Assembly: GCA_963070105.1 (NCBI GenBank)
Contig: OY718804.1
Location: 10,803,817-10,867,816, forward strand
Reading direction: 5' to 3'
DNA: 64,000 nucleotides
Source: Litomosoides sigmodontis
Taxonomy: Eukaryota; Nematoda; Chromadorea; Rhabditida; Onchocercidae
Below are positions 32,401 to 44,000 of this stretch, one piece after another (within the stretch, counting starts at the first letter, position 1; the number at the start of each line of letters is the position of its first letter). Under the pieces are notes generated by a model. That model saw nothing but the letters and a program-made list of their open reading frames with translations. It was not told the origin of the DNA and did no database searches. A program made the position numbers and the translations under genes.

Positions 32401-35109
32401 AAACTGATCATACCCGCTTGGAAACATAGCAGAAGTCTCCGACATCTAAGCTTGTGTTCAGCTGACATTGCTGAATGGCACTGTTGAAGTATTCATAAAT
32501 GAACTTTAACCTCAGGGGCATTTCACAAAAACTTTTAAAGTTTGAAATGAAAAAAAAACAGCTTACAGTATGAGCACCGTAAATGAGTGAGCAAGAAGCA
32601 AACAGTAAGAAAAATGACGCTATTAAGCATAATACTTGGATAACGAATAAACCTGAAATTAACTTATCAGTATCAGTAACAAACTGCTTTCTGAATTCTA
32701 TTGGCGACGGGAGATAAAAAAAAAAAAGATGAAAATAAGTAGAAGTGCTACGACGAGTGAAAATGGAGGGTAAGAGTGGACGAAGGAACTGAGAACAGAG
32801 ATTGACCATTTTGGCTGTAAGTTCTTACGATGACCAGGTCAGATACGTATTGCGGAAATACAAACCAGTATAAAAGCGTTCTTCAGGATTTTGCCAATAA
32901 CTTTCGTAGTAACTGGGTATATCCAATCTACCGTATTTGTAATAGTCTGGTAGGATTGTATCCGCCGCACGATCTTTCTCATATTTTATTGCTCCCATTT
33001 GCCAGCCAAATACTGCCAACTGTATCAGGCCATAGATCTGAACAGGGCTATTTTTTATATCTTTTTTCTCCTCTCTTCTCTCCCACCCTTTTCTAATTAT
33101 TGAAGATTTTTGATAGGAACAATAGATTCTCATAAAGGATCGCCATTTTTTCCTTTATTGGCTTCATTTGAAGCAATCGCAAAATCAAATTTAAAATAAT
33201 TTTCAATTGTTCGCATCAACGTCGTAGCAACAGCTGGCATATTCGACTGGCAAAATGTTGCTAATTTTAGGTGAAGAAGAAAGGAAAAGACACTTCATGC
33301 ATTGTAAGAGTTATGAAAAATAGAACTCTGAGTAACTTCGGTGAGGGAATTAATTTAAATGAAAGCTCTCCGTAATAGAAATACCACTTAGTGATAACTA
33401 CAGCAATGTGCTGACAACAGATAAAAGATAAAATCGTATTCCCAACTGATCGGTGACGTTGATGATATTACTACAATGACGGAAGGAAGTGTTGCAATGG
33501 GAAATTTACAGCAGGATGGAAGTAAACAAACAGACGAGGCATGCCTGATTTAACTCCCTTCGATTAGCTTAATGAAAGAAGAGAAACAGACGTACGTTAA
33601 GTGAAAGATATGTCCAAAGTTAAAGCTAAATATTAATATTTCATTTATTATTTCATTCAAATATGCATATGTGTTCGTAGCTTCTAATCACAGAAATTTT
33701 TATAAAATTTACCACCGCTCCCTAGTTATGCTACGGATTGTGGAAGCTATACCGGCATAGAAAATTATCACGGAAATTGTACCGGTATAGAAAAGTGTTT
33801 GAGAAGTGTTATAGTAATTCTCGATATATGAGGGGATGCTGTAAGCGACGTAAGTATTACGGCCAGGTATCAGCTGATTGGCAGCGATGTCTCGATAGTA
33901 TTTGATTGCGTAGGATTGCCAGCTGAACAGCGCCAACTGTACGATGCTATACACCTGGAACATTGCCTAAATCCCACTTCAAGTCGTAAATTCAAGACCA
34001 CGTGCAGTCTTAAGCCATATGTTATCCTTTTGAAAAAGTACGTCAACCTAACTTAGAAACAATAAATTAGCAGGAAAATTTAAATAAAATACCAGAAAAT
34101 TTCCTCACAATAATTTCATTTTCTTCAATTTTTTTGAAATTTCAACTTCAAATTCTCTCATCTTCCAATTGGCAGCTATTCTACTGGCAAATTTAACTAT
34201 AAAATTGAATTGCGGAAGACGGTATGCAAAGCGTGGATGAGAACAGGTAGGTAAAGATCAGTGAAAGACGAGAAAATTGCACAGTAAGTGTGAAAGTAGA
34301 GATTCACGTTCGATTCCTCGCCCTATCAATGCTGCAAATGATAATTATCTCTGAGAATGGAATAGCCACTGATAACAACAAGAGAGAGGATGGAATTCCA
34401 CTAAGTCCTCGTCTCTTATCACTTCGAACGTAAATCATCTAATTGGCGCAATTAGCTGCTATCTAATGATATCTAAGCAGATATCTGAGTAGCTGATAGT
34501 AGCGCAATATACAATGGTACCCTACCCTGTATCAGCGCACTTGTGCGTTCACTGGATGCGCCAATACATGGGCACCAATACTCGCATTGCAGATTTGCTT
34601 GCGACATGGTCACCGTCTGACATGAACTGATAACATTCAACTGCCAGCCGAATAGTACCAGCGATGCCAATGAGTAGACCTTTAAAGAAGGATACACAGG
34701 AACTCTGTTCACTCATTCATACCTGTTACACGTCCGCAAACTATATCCGTTCAATTAAATCATCAATATTAATTACCATACTTCATTCAAATTGATATTT
34801 TGCGTAAATTTACTGATCTCACTCAGCTTTTGCCGTCAGCTGTCAGGTAAAAACTTTATGGGATTTGAAAGTGAGAGGAAGAGCATAATTAACAATTACA
34901 AGCATCCTTCTTCAACAAACTTAAAACATGTGAAGGCAATTCCTTGTAAAAGTTTAGCATTCCTTTTTGAAGGTAAAGAAGTCACTTTCTTCGAACTCCC
35001 TTCCCTTCTAAGGCAACAAAATACGGTAAATTTAACCAACCAATGACCAAAGACCAACGGTAACGGCACCATCCTTAATATTCCAGCAAAAACACAGATT
35101 AATTGCCAT
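29434..35109 (-). CDS. LAPTM4-like four-transmembrane protein with alternative exon 2 cassettes
   Basis: Not matched to a named gene. Exon 1 (35041-35109) encodes MAINLCFCWNIKDGAVTVG, like the Cys-rich start of LAPTM4 and related arthropod/nematode four-helix proteins. One of three exon-2 versions follows (see separate entries), giving the rest of TM1 and luminal loop 1. Exon 3 (32567-32652) is TM2 (LFVIQVLCLIASFFLLFASC), the next exon (32124 to about 32273) is TM3 (IWPWLPCMIASILCTL) and 31748-31877 is TM4 (LYCVFVVLLFYRH). The tail exons 31413-31601, 31148-31332, 30899-31050, 30624-30805, 30012-30189 and 29434-29737 join in phase and give about 400 basic, Ser/His/Arg-rich cytoplasmic residues ending PRVRFS. 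One cassette plus the other exons totals 1,797 bp, exactly 599 codons. Lysosomal or plasma-membrane location is inferred only from the fold. The TM3 exon lacks an AG acceptor. Tail-exon acceptors, especially the last, are moderately certain. Confidence 0.72.
30899..31050 (-). other. His/Arg/Cys-rich tail exon of the tetraspan gene
   Basis: Encodes a cytoplasmic segment in which CAT and CGT codons alternate (for example CCHRHRHKHCHRRHHRH), in an open phase 0 to phase 2 exon. It is followed by an Arg/Cys/Ser-rich exon (30624-30805). A metal-binding or low-complexity role is possible but not shown. Confidence 0.6.
32866..33037 (-). other. Alternative exon 2, version C
   Basis: 172 nt, phase 0 to phase 1, between acceptor CTGTTCAG and donor GTTTGT. 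It encodes IYGLIQLAVFGWQMGAIKYE and a loop ending RFYT plus a split Gly, joining exon 3 as YTGLFVIQ. It is the cassette nearest to exon 3, 213 bp away. Confidence 0.72.
33783..33954 (-). other. Alternative exon 2, version B
   Basis: 172 nt, phase 0 to phase 1, with a good acceptor (GTTCCAG). It encodes VYSIVQLALFSWQSYAIKYY and a loop ending LFYT plus a split Gly. The donor GTACAA is weak. Same length and phase as version C. Confidence 0.7.
34526..34679 (-). other. Alternative exon 2, version A
   Basis: 154 nt, phase 0 to phase 1. Acceptor TTTAAAG is followed by VYSLASLVLFGWQLNVI, and the exon ends in a Gly codon split by donor GTAGGG. It is six codons shorter than versions B and C and its loop is Cys-rich (CEYWCPC). 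Weak acceptor, so this is the least certain of the three. Confidence 0.6.
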
Positions 35110-38035
35110 TCCTTCTTTTCTTTTAGTCGTTGAGCTGATATCACCGATGCTTATTCCGTGTCATATCCTAAAATTAATTCTAAAAATCACTTGACAGCAC
35201 CACGTTTTTACATTTAAATTTAGCAATGAGCTCACAATTTCGAAATTTCTTATGCGAGTGTAATAAATCCAAATGGAAGCAAAATGCAAAAATGGCGATG
35301 AAAATTAGAAAAAGTAAAAATGCAATAAATCGATAATTACTTCAGATAAATCAGAGACACCGATGCCTTTAGGTTAAACCTCCTCTCCCTGTCTCCCTCT
35401 CTGGTACTGCAATGAGGGAAGTGTTGAAATGGGGCACAATGAAAGTAAACAAACAAGCCAAATTTCATTCTGATTCGACTAGCTTCAGGTCTGTGAAGGA
35501 AGAGCAACAGTTACGTGTACATTTCCAGTCTGCTCCTCTTCCTTCCACTTCATCGCCGACAGATAGATACGTGGAAAGGGAGGAATGAGTCAACTTCACA
35601 CGGATGAGTCATATCATTCATATCTAAGAATCCATCCATCTCTCTGTGCAATGAAATAAACGATGTTGTATGGATCAGAAGCCATGGAATGATTCACTTA
35701 GCGGGGGTGGACTGCTTACTTCCAATGCCCTTGTGAGGTGAATGCTGCGCAATGGATTTTCATTAAAATGAATTTCATCCTTTCTGCTATCATTCATTTT
35801 ACAAACAAAGTAAAAGTGTATTTGACGTAAAAACACGTCTGATAAGTTTGATGGAGAGGGAAAAAAGCAGGGAAGAAAGTGATGGACGAATATCTTTCTA
35901 GCCATTTTACTGATAAGGAAGAGATAAGTACACTTATCAGTGCGGAGAAGAGATGGGAACGGCGTTGGTGAATTTAATTTAGAACTGTGTGAAAGCAAAA
36001 ATCAATGACAACGTTTGCTCATTTAAACAGGCTCAAATCGAAAATACCCGAATTAATAATATGGATTATTGATTGATTGATAATAATTATCATGAAAGCT
36101 TTGTTTGGATCACTTGCTATCGTCGTTTGTTCTGCGCTATTTCTGCACGATGAAGGCAAAAAACTTAGAGTGGAGGAGAGCAGTCCGTTGCAGCGGAAAT
36201 GTTCCATGTTGACCATTCTCTGTTCATTATACATGCTTAAGCGCTGGGCTTTAAATTGGTGATAAAAAATGCAGAATTTGAATTATTGTCCTTCGTGCGG
36301 GGGAGTTCCTCTTCGCTACGCGATGAGTAAATCATTTCGACGACAAATTCCAAATTCAGTTTGCTTTAACAGTTTCTACGCAAACATTCTGTTAGGGAGT
36401 GGTGGGGAGAGAGTTGTCTCGCAATCGATGGATTATGCAATTTGAATGAAATGATCAGCTTCTCTAAATTCCGCTCCCCTCCCTCAGCTATCGACATTTG
36501 CTGGTCGCACATTACACCTTATGTCAACATCATCCGATCAGAGAGGATTTCAGCTAATATGGTTCCTTTCGCAACATTTAGAATTCCAGTCATACGAAAT
36601 CATCTGTACATTACACAACTACTTTTTCGTTTCGCATCGTATACGACGTTTTCCAGAAGTGATTTCCGGAAGGTAAAGATGTCAGTGGGATGCGGGATAT
36701 CTACCTACAGTTCATGGTTCTAACTCTTCATCAGGAAGTAAACACAGAAAAATCTCAATGCATTTTTTCTTTTAAACAAATTATTAATTACAATGAGCAC
36801 GAATGCCACTTCTCATTAATACCATACGATAAACGAAATCGGCCAGTTATACTGCCATGTTTTAGAAAATACCCGACTGTACAATATAAGTTAGAACATT
36901 TTAAAGTACTTCAATAAGGGAAGATTAATTATAACTGAGGAAAATTTGGAATAAGATAAATTACTTGTAAAAATTCGCTCAATTTTAGTCAAAAATTCAA
37001 CTGCAACTGCAGACCGACATAAATTCTAAAAATTTTAAATTTAAAATTTCGCTTTAATAACAGGTTTTTTCCACTAACACGTTTGTTATCAGTTTCACAA
37101 ATTTCCATCATTGTTAAAAAAGAGACGCATGAAACTTTTGTCATACGTAAATTACGATGGAAGCAAATGAGATGATATGCACCTAAAATTACGCAGTCTA
37201 TTATACTGAAAAAGGCATGGGGTTGTTGGAAGTCGGAAGATACGTGAATTTTCTGATCACGTTTATTCTTATATCATCTCACGCATTCTAACACTTTAAG
37301 TAAACACTGGAGTATTTCTTCATTTTAAATGAGCAGAATTAAGCGAATTGCAGTCGCTTCTGAAAGAAATGCAAATAATATGGCAGCAAAAGGAACAGTG
37401 CACAGTGACAACGATCAGGTGGTTTACAAATGAGAGAGTTGTCGCCAAGAAGTTCATAGAAGTTGTATAAAATAAAATCTGGCACTTTTTGCTTGTTAAT
37501 TTTCACAAGTTAAAGTACTAAACAGCAAGCGATAGCATAAAAATAACTAAATAACGCTTGCCAAATGGCAGTGAAATTCATTCATAATGACATTAAAAAA
37601 TTATTTAAATTAAAAAAATGAAATCTAAACTGCTGAGAAAGCTAGCACGATCATCCTATAAATGTATCACACAGTCTGAGTTCTAAATTATCGACGGATA
37701 GGAATATCAATTCAATACATTTATCCAACGATGACTTCCTTGATTACTAACTGCTATTTTCCCCTCACTTTTTGCATATTTTTCCGAAAGGAAAAATTGT
37801 TTAAAGAGATTCTGATCAATCGACATAATAAATTACAAAAAGAACTAAATGAAACAGTCAAAGAGTGAATTTTCAAGAAAAAGTTTAGAAAGAGAAGTCA
37901 AAATTATATAAGTAATTCGATTATAATCTAAACTAATTTTTATTCAACTAATCTATCAGATATGCATCAGTGAGTTTTTCGAATACTTGTGAAATTTTAC
38001 AAAACAAATGACGACCACGCAATCAGCAGATGGTG
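35110..38035. other. Intergenic, no gene seen
   Basis: About 2.9 kb between the 5' end of the tetraspan gene and the 3' end of mup-4. Open frames at 35675-35998, 36019-36234, 36077-36262 and 36442-36917 have no recognisable character and no splice context. A minus-strand AATAAA at 37939-37944, about 92 bases past the mup-4 stop, is a candidate polyadenylation signal. Confidence 0.45.
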
Positions 38036-41000
38036 TCATTTAGAACGATAAGTTGTCTCGTGCGATTTAGTTGCAGTAGACAATTCGCTGCGTTTTCGAT
38101 CCAATCCGCTTTGGCCATATTCCGCTGGCACATAATCATGTCGTCTAGAAAGCTGCAAAATTTTAATTTAATTCAATTTACTGCTTAAATTTAATTGAAA
38201 GCTACTCGCAGTACCTCAATCAGAACTTCCATTGTAAACAATTCTAAGCATTAAAACGTCTGATTAAACAATTAGCAAATTTATTATCACTAACTCCTAG
38301 TGTTAAACTTTCTCTTTAAATTGACGTCTACGTAGTAACAGTCTTTCCCAAACTTCTTTTATTGTATTATCATGTGTTTCGTTATTAACTTATCCTGTTA
38401 TCGGTTAAACAAACAGCAATTAAATTCATCAAATTACTCTCAACAGTAAGTAATTTAACTAGCACGCTAAGCTACATTCCGTAGTCGTTTCAATACATTT
38501 ACATTTATCTTCTTATACTTTTTTGAACTGATAGTAATGGATTCGATCCCCAAGTGCGAAATACTTAAAGCGGGTGGAGGGGGAAGGGGGGAGGAGGGAA
38601 TACAAGAGCATCAACCTAGTTCTATTATTCTGTACCACCTCAAAAAATTAATTTTTCAAGAAAATATGAACCTTAATAGTTCTATCAAAGACAGCGTCAT
38701 CAACATCTTCGTCTTGACTATATGCCTCCTTCTTATCGTAATTATCTGCCTGAAATGGAGAATACAATCAAATGGTAATGGCTAGTTGCTTACAACATAA
38801 TTGCTATAAATTTCCATAAAATATCATTATTACTTTTATACCTGTAATTTAGTGCGTGCTTGATAGATTAGCAAACAAATATTCAGTAATTTTTAATCCC
38901 TTCCATTAATTTAACTAAAATGATAGCGCGGTTAGATGTACGTCAAACACTTATTTAATCGTCACGTGAAAATATTTCCTTTATCATTTAAAAATTGTAA
39001 AAAAAATTGTGAAAGAATTGCAAACAATTAATAAGCTTTTCGAGATATGAAATTGTGATGTTGTGCGTGTACGTGTTGTCGTTGTTAAATATCTAATGTT
39101 TATTACCAAAATTTTATGAGAATGCTTTATAAATCACTTTATGCATTTGCTTTATGCTTTATAAACCATAATTTAAACCAGAATTCTGCCAAAATTTTCA
39201 AAATTTCAACTGAACACTAGGAAAGTGATGAAATATTACGCCAAAAAATAGTACCACTTGATGAGTAGTTTGAGTGGATGTGTATTCACGTGTCGCACTT
39301 TCACGTATTACACTACCTCTTCCGCTTCCACCTACCCCATGTTGCTCGGACTCGATATCGACTGGTGGTGGCAACATCTTAAGATTTAAACAATTATTTC
39401 ATTAAAATAAAAAAATAATGATGAAGGGTTTTTCTATACATTGCAGATCAGAATAAAAGTTAGAATATGGTCAGTGACCCATGTTAAAGTCAACTTCTGT
39501 AGTACCTGTGGTTGACCTCCATCGGCCGCACTGCTGCTAGCTGTGGCAGTAACTTCATAAATTGCTTGTCCAGTTTCGGGATCATGATAAATGGTTTTTT
39601 TGATTTCGTATGTTGTGACGTCGGTGATAACTCGCCTTTCATATTGAACTGATGAACCGGATGACTCACCCGAAATAGAACCTCCGTCATCCAAGTAGCG
39701 TTGCAACTGACGTCCTCTCTCATCCACCTCAAGTCAAACAGTTAAACTATAGAAAAAAAATAAAAGATCGAACATCATTTTAGTAAAATGATTACGGCAA
39801 GTCTATGGCGATGATTGATGTTATCTAACTACTCTCAGAATTAAAAGTCGTATTTACATCACGTCGTTTTAGCTTCGCGCGTGGAATGGAATAATAATCG
39901 GAACTGATAATCTCTCGATCTAACTTAGGCCTTCGTCGGAAGCATCTAAAACGATATTAGCCAATTATTAGCATATTACTAGTAGGACAAAAGATCATTT
40001 TTTAAGTATTTTTCCAAATATTTAGATGATCTTTTCCTGCTTTTTCGAAAAGAAAATTATAATTGCAATGATGTGGTACACACCTGAGCTTCGAGCAGAA
40101 GTATAAGCAAGAGGATAATGAAATGAGTAAAAGTAAGATAGAGAGGATCAGAAAGAGTAGCAGCAGTGCTTTGGATGGCTCAATCTCGCAAAATTCTCCG
40201 GTATAACCACCGACACATGAACACGTCACGTTTTTAGTCGCTTCGTTGTAAATGCAATCACCGTGTCCGTTACATAAGCCGCACAACTGTGCTGCGCATA
40301 TTCGACCCGGTTCACTTGGATTCCCGTCCACGTACCTGTTAATTAGCAGTAAATCAATAATATATTACATACAATAAAGTTTCCTAGCACTACCCAGAAA
40401 GTGGAAAATTTGCTGAAGCTTTTTATGATTTACCCACCCAACTGGACAATGGCATTTATAGCCAATCGGCAAGTCAGTACAAATTGCTACTGCACTGCAG
40501 TTGGTAAGACCGAGAGCACATTCGTTAACATCTATTAGCCGTAAACAGTGCACATTTTCCAGAAAGCTAAATTGATCTCGATTTGGACTATCTCGGATAT
40601 TCACGTAGCCATCCTTGCAAACGCATTCACCCTTCAAAAAGAGATGAAAATGGAATACAATCAAATTCCACTTATTATTTTCGTTTATTCTAAGGCACAA
40701 ATTAAGGCACAAATTCTGTGACAATATTACTAACAACGGTTCTACGTAATTTAAATCCACTTTAACAACTTCGGTTAAATTTATTGTTCATGAATTGATT
40801 TCTCACCGCCGCTTCTCCGCTTTTACAAGTGGTATTTGCAGGACAAAAGTTCATATCTGAGCAGTAATCGATAAGACACACTGAACCTGGCAATTTTCCG
40901 GGTGGTGCTTTATTAACATAAGGCTTTATGCATTCACATCTGCAATAGTACAATTTCAATGTTTATTATCCCAAATCTTTTGGCATGCCTTTACTAGGTT

Positions 41001-44000
41001 AGTAAAATACGTAATATTATTACCTGTACAAGTGGTCCTGATCGATACATTGAGCGTGTTCATCACATTCATTCCATTCTTTACGTTCGCACTCATTTAT
41101 ACCAGTGTATTTTACGCATTCACGTCCTGGTTTTGATGGATTTAAGTCACGATATTTATCCGGACACTCGCATCTGCAGAAATTTTTATTGCAAGTATTT
41201 GCATTATAGAAATGTAATTTTTCACCACGCATGAAGAAAATTAGCGAAATTATTGCTTAAAGTATACTTCATTTCTGATGTAACAGATCTTAAATTACTT
41301 CAACTGTGAACAGTTAATCAGTTAGCAAGAAGCTATTTCGGATCCAGTTCTTTTGCTCAAATCTTACAACTTATCACTACTTTATGCAATAATTGGTATG
41401 AGTTTTTTTGCAGTGTTAAAACTGGCTATAATCTCTGTCGCGAATTCGAAAGTATTATTGAAAAATACTAGTACGGTGACCTCACAGATAATTACAAGTC
41501 ACGTACAAGTTAGATAACTATTTAATCGTTGTTACAAGCCCTGATTTAGCTTATTTCGCAATATGTGCAACACTTCTACCTTGTATTTAACATTTGTTAA
41601 TTCACATTAACCGCCCACACTTACGGCACTTGATCTTTGGTACGGTTGCACCCCCTACATCGCTTGCCTTAAGATGCCACTTATATCGATTTCAACATCA
41701 AAGTAAATCCCTTTCCACTGTCTATTTTATCAATGTAATTCTTCCGACCACAATTTACATAATCAAGCAATCGCTCCACCAATATCCGCCTTCCGACTCA
41801 ACTCCTCAAGCAGCTTATTCATACTGTTTACTTCTAATATTGTTTCATAAGTTCATAAGTGGTAATATTCTGCTATACCTAATGAATTATTAATAAGCTA
41901 TATCCTTCGTCAACAATCGCAAGGATACAGCACTTCTATCATACCACAACTCGGTAAACAGAATCGGATAGGCTCTTGACAAACTATAATAGGCAGTGTG
42001 AACCCGTCCTATCATAGCAAACAACAAACTTTCAAAAATTCCCAACAACTTCTAACAATTTCTTAAGTTACTAGATACAAGAAATAATGCTCGCATGCAA
42101 GTATAACCACTTACGTATAACCGGTAGCAGTGGAAGTACATTTTGCATCCGGATGACAATCGTTTTTATAGCAACTATTAAACGGATTTGCTTGAATTGG
42201 ACTAACATACTGCTTACTTTTACCAACCTGAAAACCACAAAGTTATAGCTGCCAGATCTAAAATCATTAGAAAAAAACCCAATGACAGAAAATAGATTTA
42301 TTGATTTTAACTTTCTGTAAATTCTTCAATATTGAAACTCTTGGAATCTTGTATTTCATAAGAAATCATTGCTTCCTAAGAGCAACTGATAGTTGAAGAA
42401 CTTGTTAAAAGAGAAAAACTATGCTAGCACTATTTGTTCAGGAAACCTGCCGAAACTGATAAATATTTCAACTAGTTAAAATGTTAGAATTGAAACAATT
42501 TAAAATTACACAATTGAAAGAGAGGATGCTACTGACTTCAAAATTGTTCCGTTGAGTGATATAGTCCAAAAGGTCGGTAAAAACGCTCGGAGGGGATGAA
42601 ACACTGCCGCGCACGAAGTTAACCGTGAAATTGTACAAAATTCCCTTATCCCATTGCTAGAATGATCAAACACGAAGTACTACACATATCGTGTGGTTGT
42701 CAGAATCAACAGCAAAATTACTGTTGTCAAGGAAATTCTCATTGTCCAATAAAATCAAAATGGATTTCTTATTAGTAAATCGATATTGAAATTTTTTGTA
42801 CTCTAAGTGTCCAATTAAGTATCTGATCTAAGTATCTAATTAAGAAAAACTAAGGAAAAGAATTATCTTAAAGAACTTTAAAATAAAGTATCGGATGAGT
42901 GAAACTGTTAAAATTCTAGTCTGATTTTTCTTTTGAAAGTAAATGAACCTTGATGAAGTCGCTTGGTTTAGTGACTTGGTTTACTTCAGCAACAATGAAA
43001 CTGCTCCCCAGAGGTGTATTTGCATAGCTTTCAGCAATGCCTTTCTCGAAAGCAGCTACCAGTTCCCGGTATTGCTCGCTTTGGGGGTTTGCCAAATCTT
43101 TGTTGTAATTTAATTCATTACTATCCTGACGAACAACCCATAAAGGTAAGGACCAGGAATCAACCTGAAAACTTGTTAACTAACTAATTTCTCTGATCTG
43201 GCCAATCATTTACTTTTCCACTTCACTCAAATTTTTCAGTACACTTACCTGACGACATTTTTGTTCAGGACTGGTACGCTTCTGTCCGGGCGGACAAACA
43301 CATAACTGATCCTCAGAGCAAACTTCACCAAGCTTTTCCTGGCAAGTCGTAAAACCACACGGGAAACCGCTTTTCCTAAATCGAGTTAAAACCTGCACCT
43401 TTTTCTTAAACTCTTACTGTTCCAATTGAAGACGCTATATAGCTCCATCACCATATTAATACCATAAAATTGTAATGAAAATGTTGTCTGAACTTGAACT
43501 CATTTATAAAATAAAAATAGGTGGAAATGCAAAAAAATAGTGATACCAGGAGACTTACCGGCAAATGGTACCTGGCATTGACGGATCCTGATCGACATAA
43601 GGTGGAACACATTCACAACTGTATCCTTCCTCCGTATCAGTGCATTTTGCATTTCGATCACAATTGTTCAAATTTGGTGATTGACACTCATTTACTACTG
43701 AAAATAATTTGTGTTCCAATAGCAAACGCGAACGATAAAGTAATCACTCGTACTCCTAATAATTTTTCATAGTTACAAACTCAATTTGCAATCCGTCCCC
43801 GGTTTAGCCGGATTTCGATCACGATAACCGGCTTTGCATGTGCATGTGTAACCGTCTTCTTGATCCGTGCATTCCGCAAAACGACTACAATTGTTCAAAT
43901 GTGGATTTCTACATTCGTTCACCAACTGCAAAGTTTAACAGGTTTACGTAACTGGAACTTAACTCAAAGTTTGAACTCTGTTCACTACCTCGCAAGTAAC

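Noticed and set aside
34300..34330. GTTCGATTCC resembling a tRNA T-loop
   Set aside because: The 70 bases upstream cannot be folded into D and anticodon arms or an acceptor stem.
36077..36262. Frame with a possible signal-like start (MKALFGSLAIVVCSALFL)
   Set aside because: Short, isolated, followed by unremarkable sequence; no splice partners or family resemblance.
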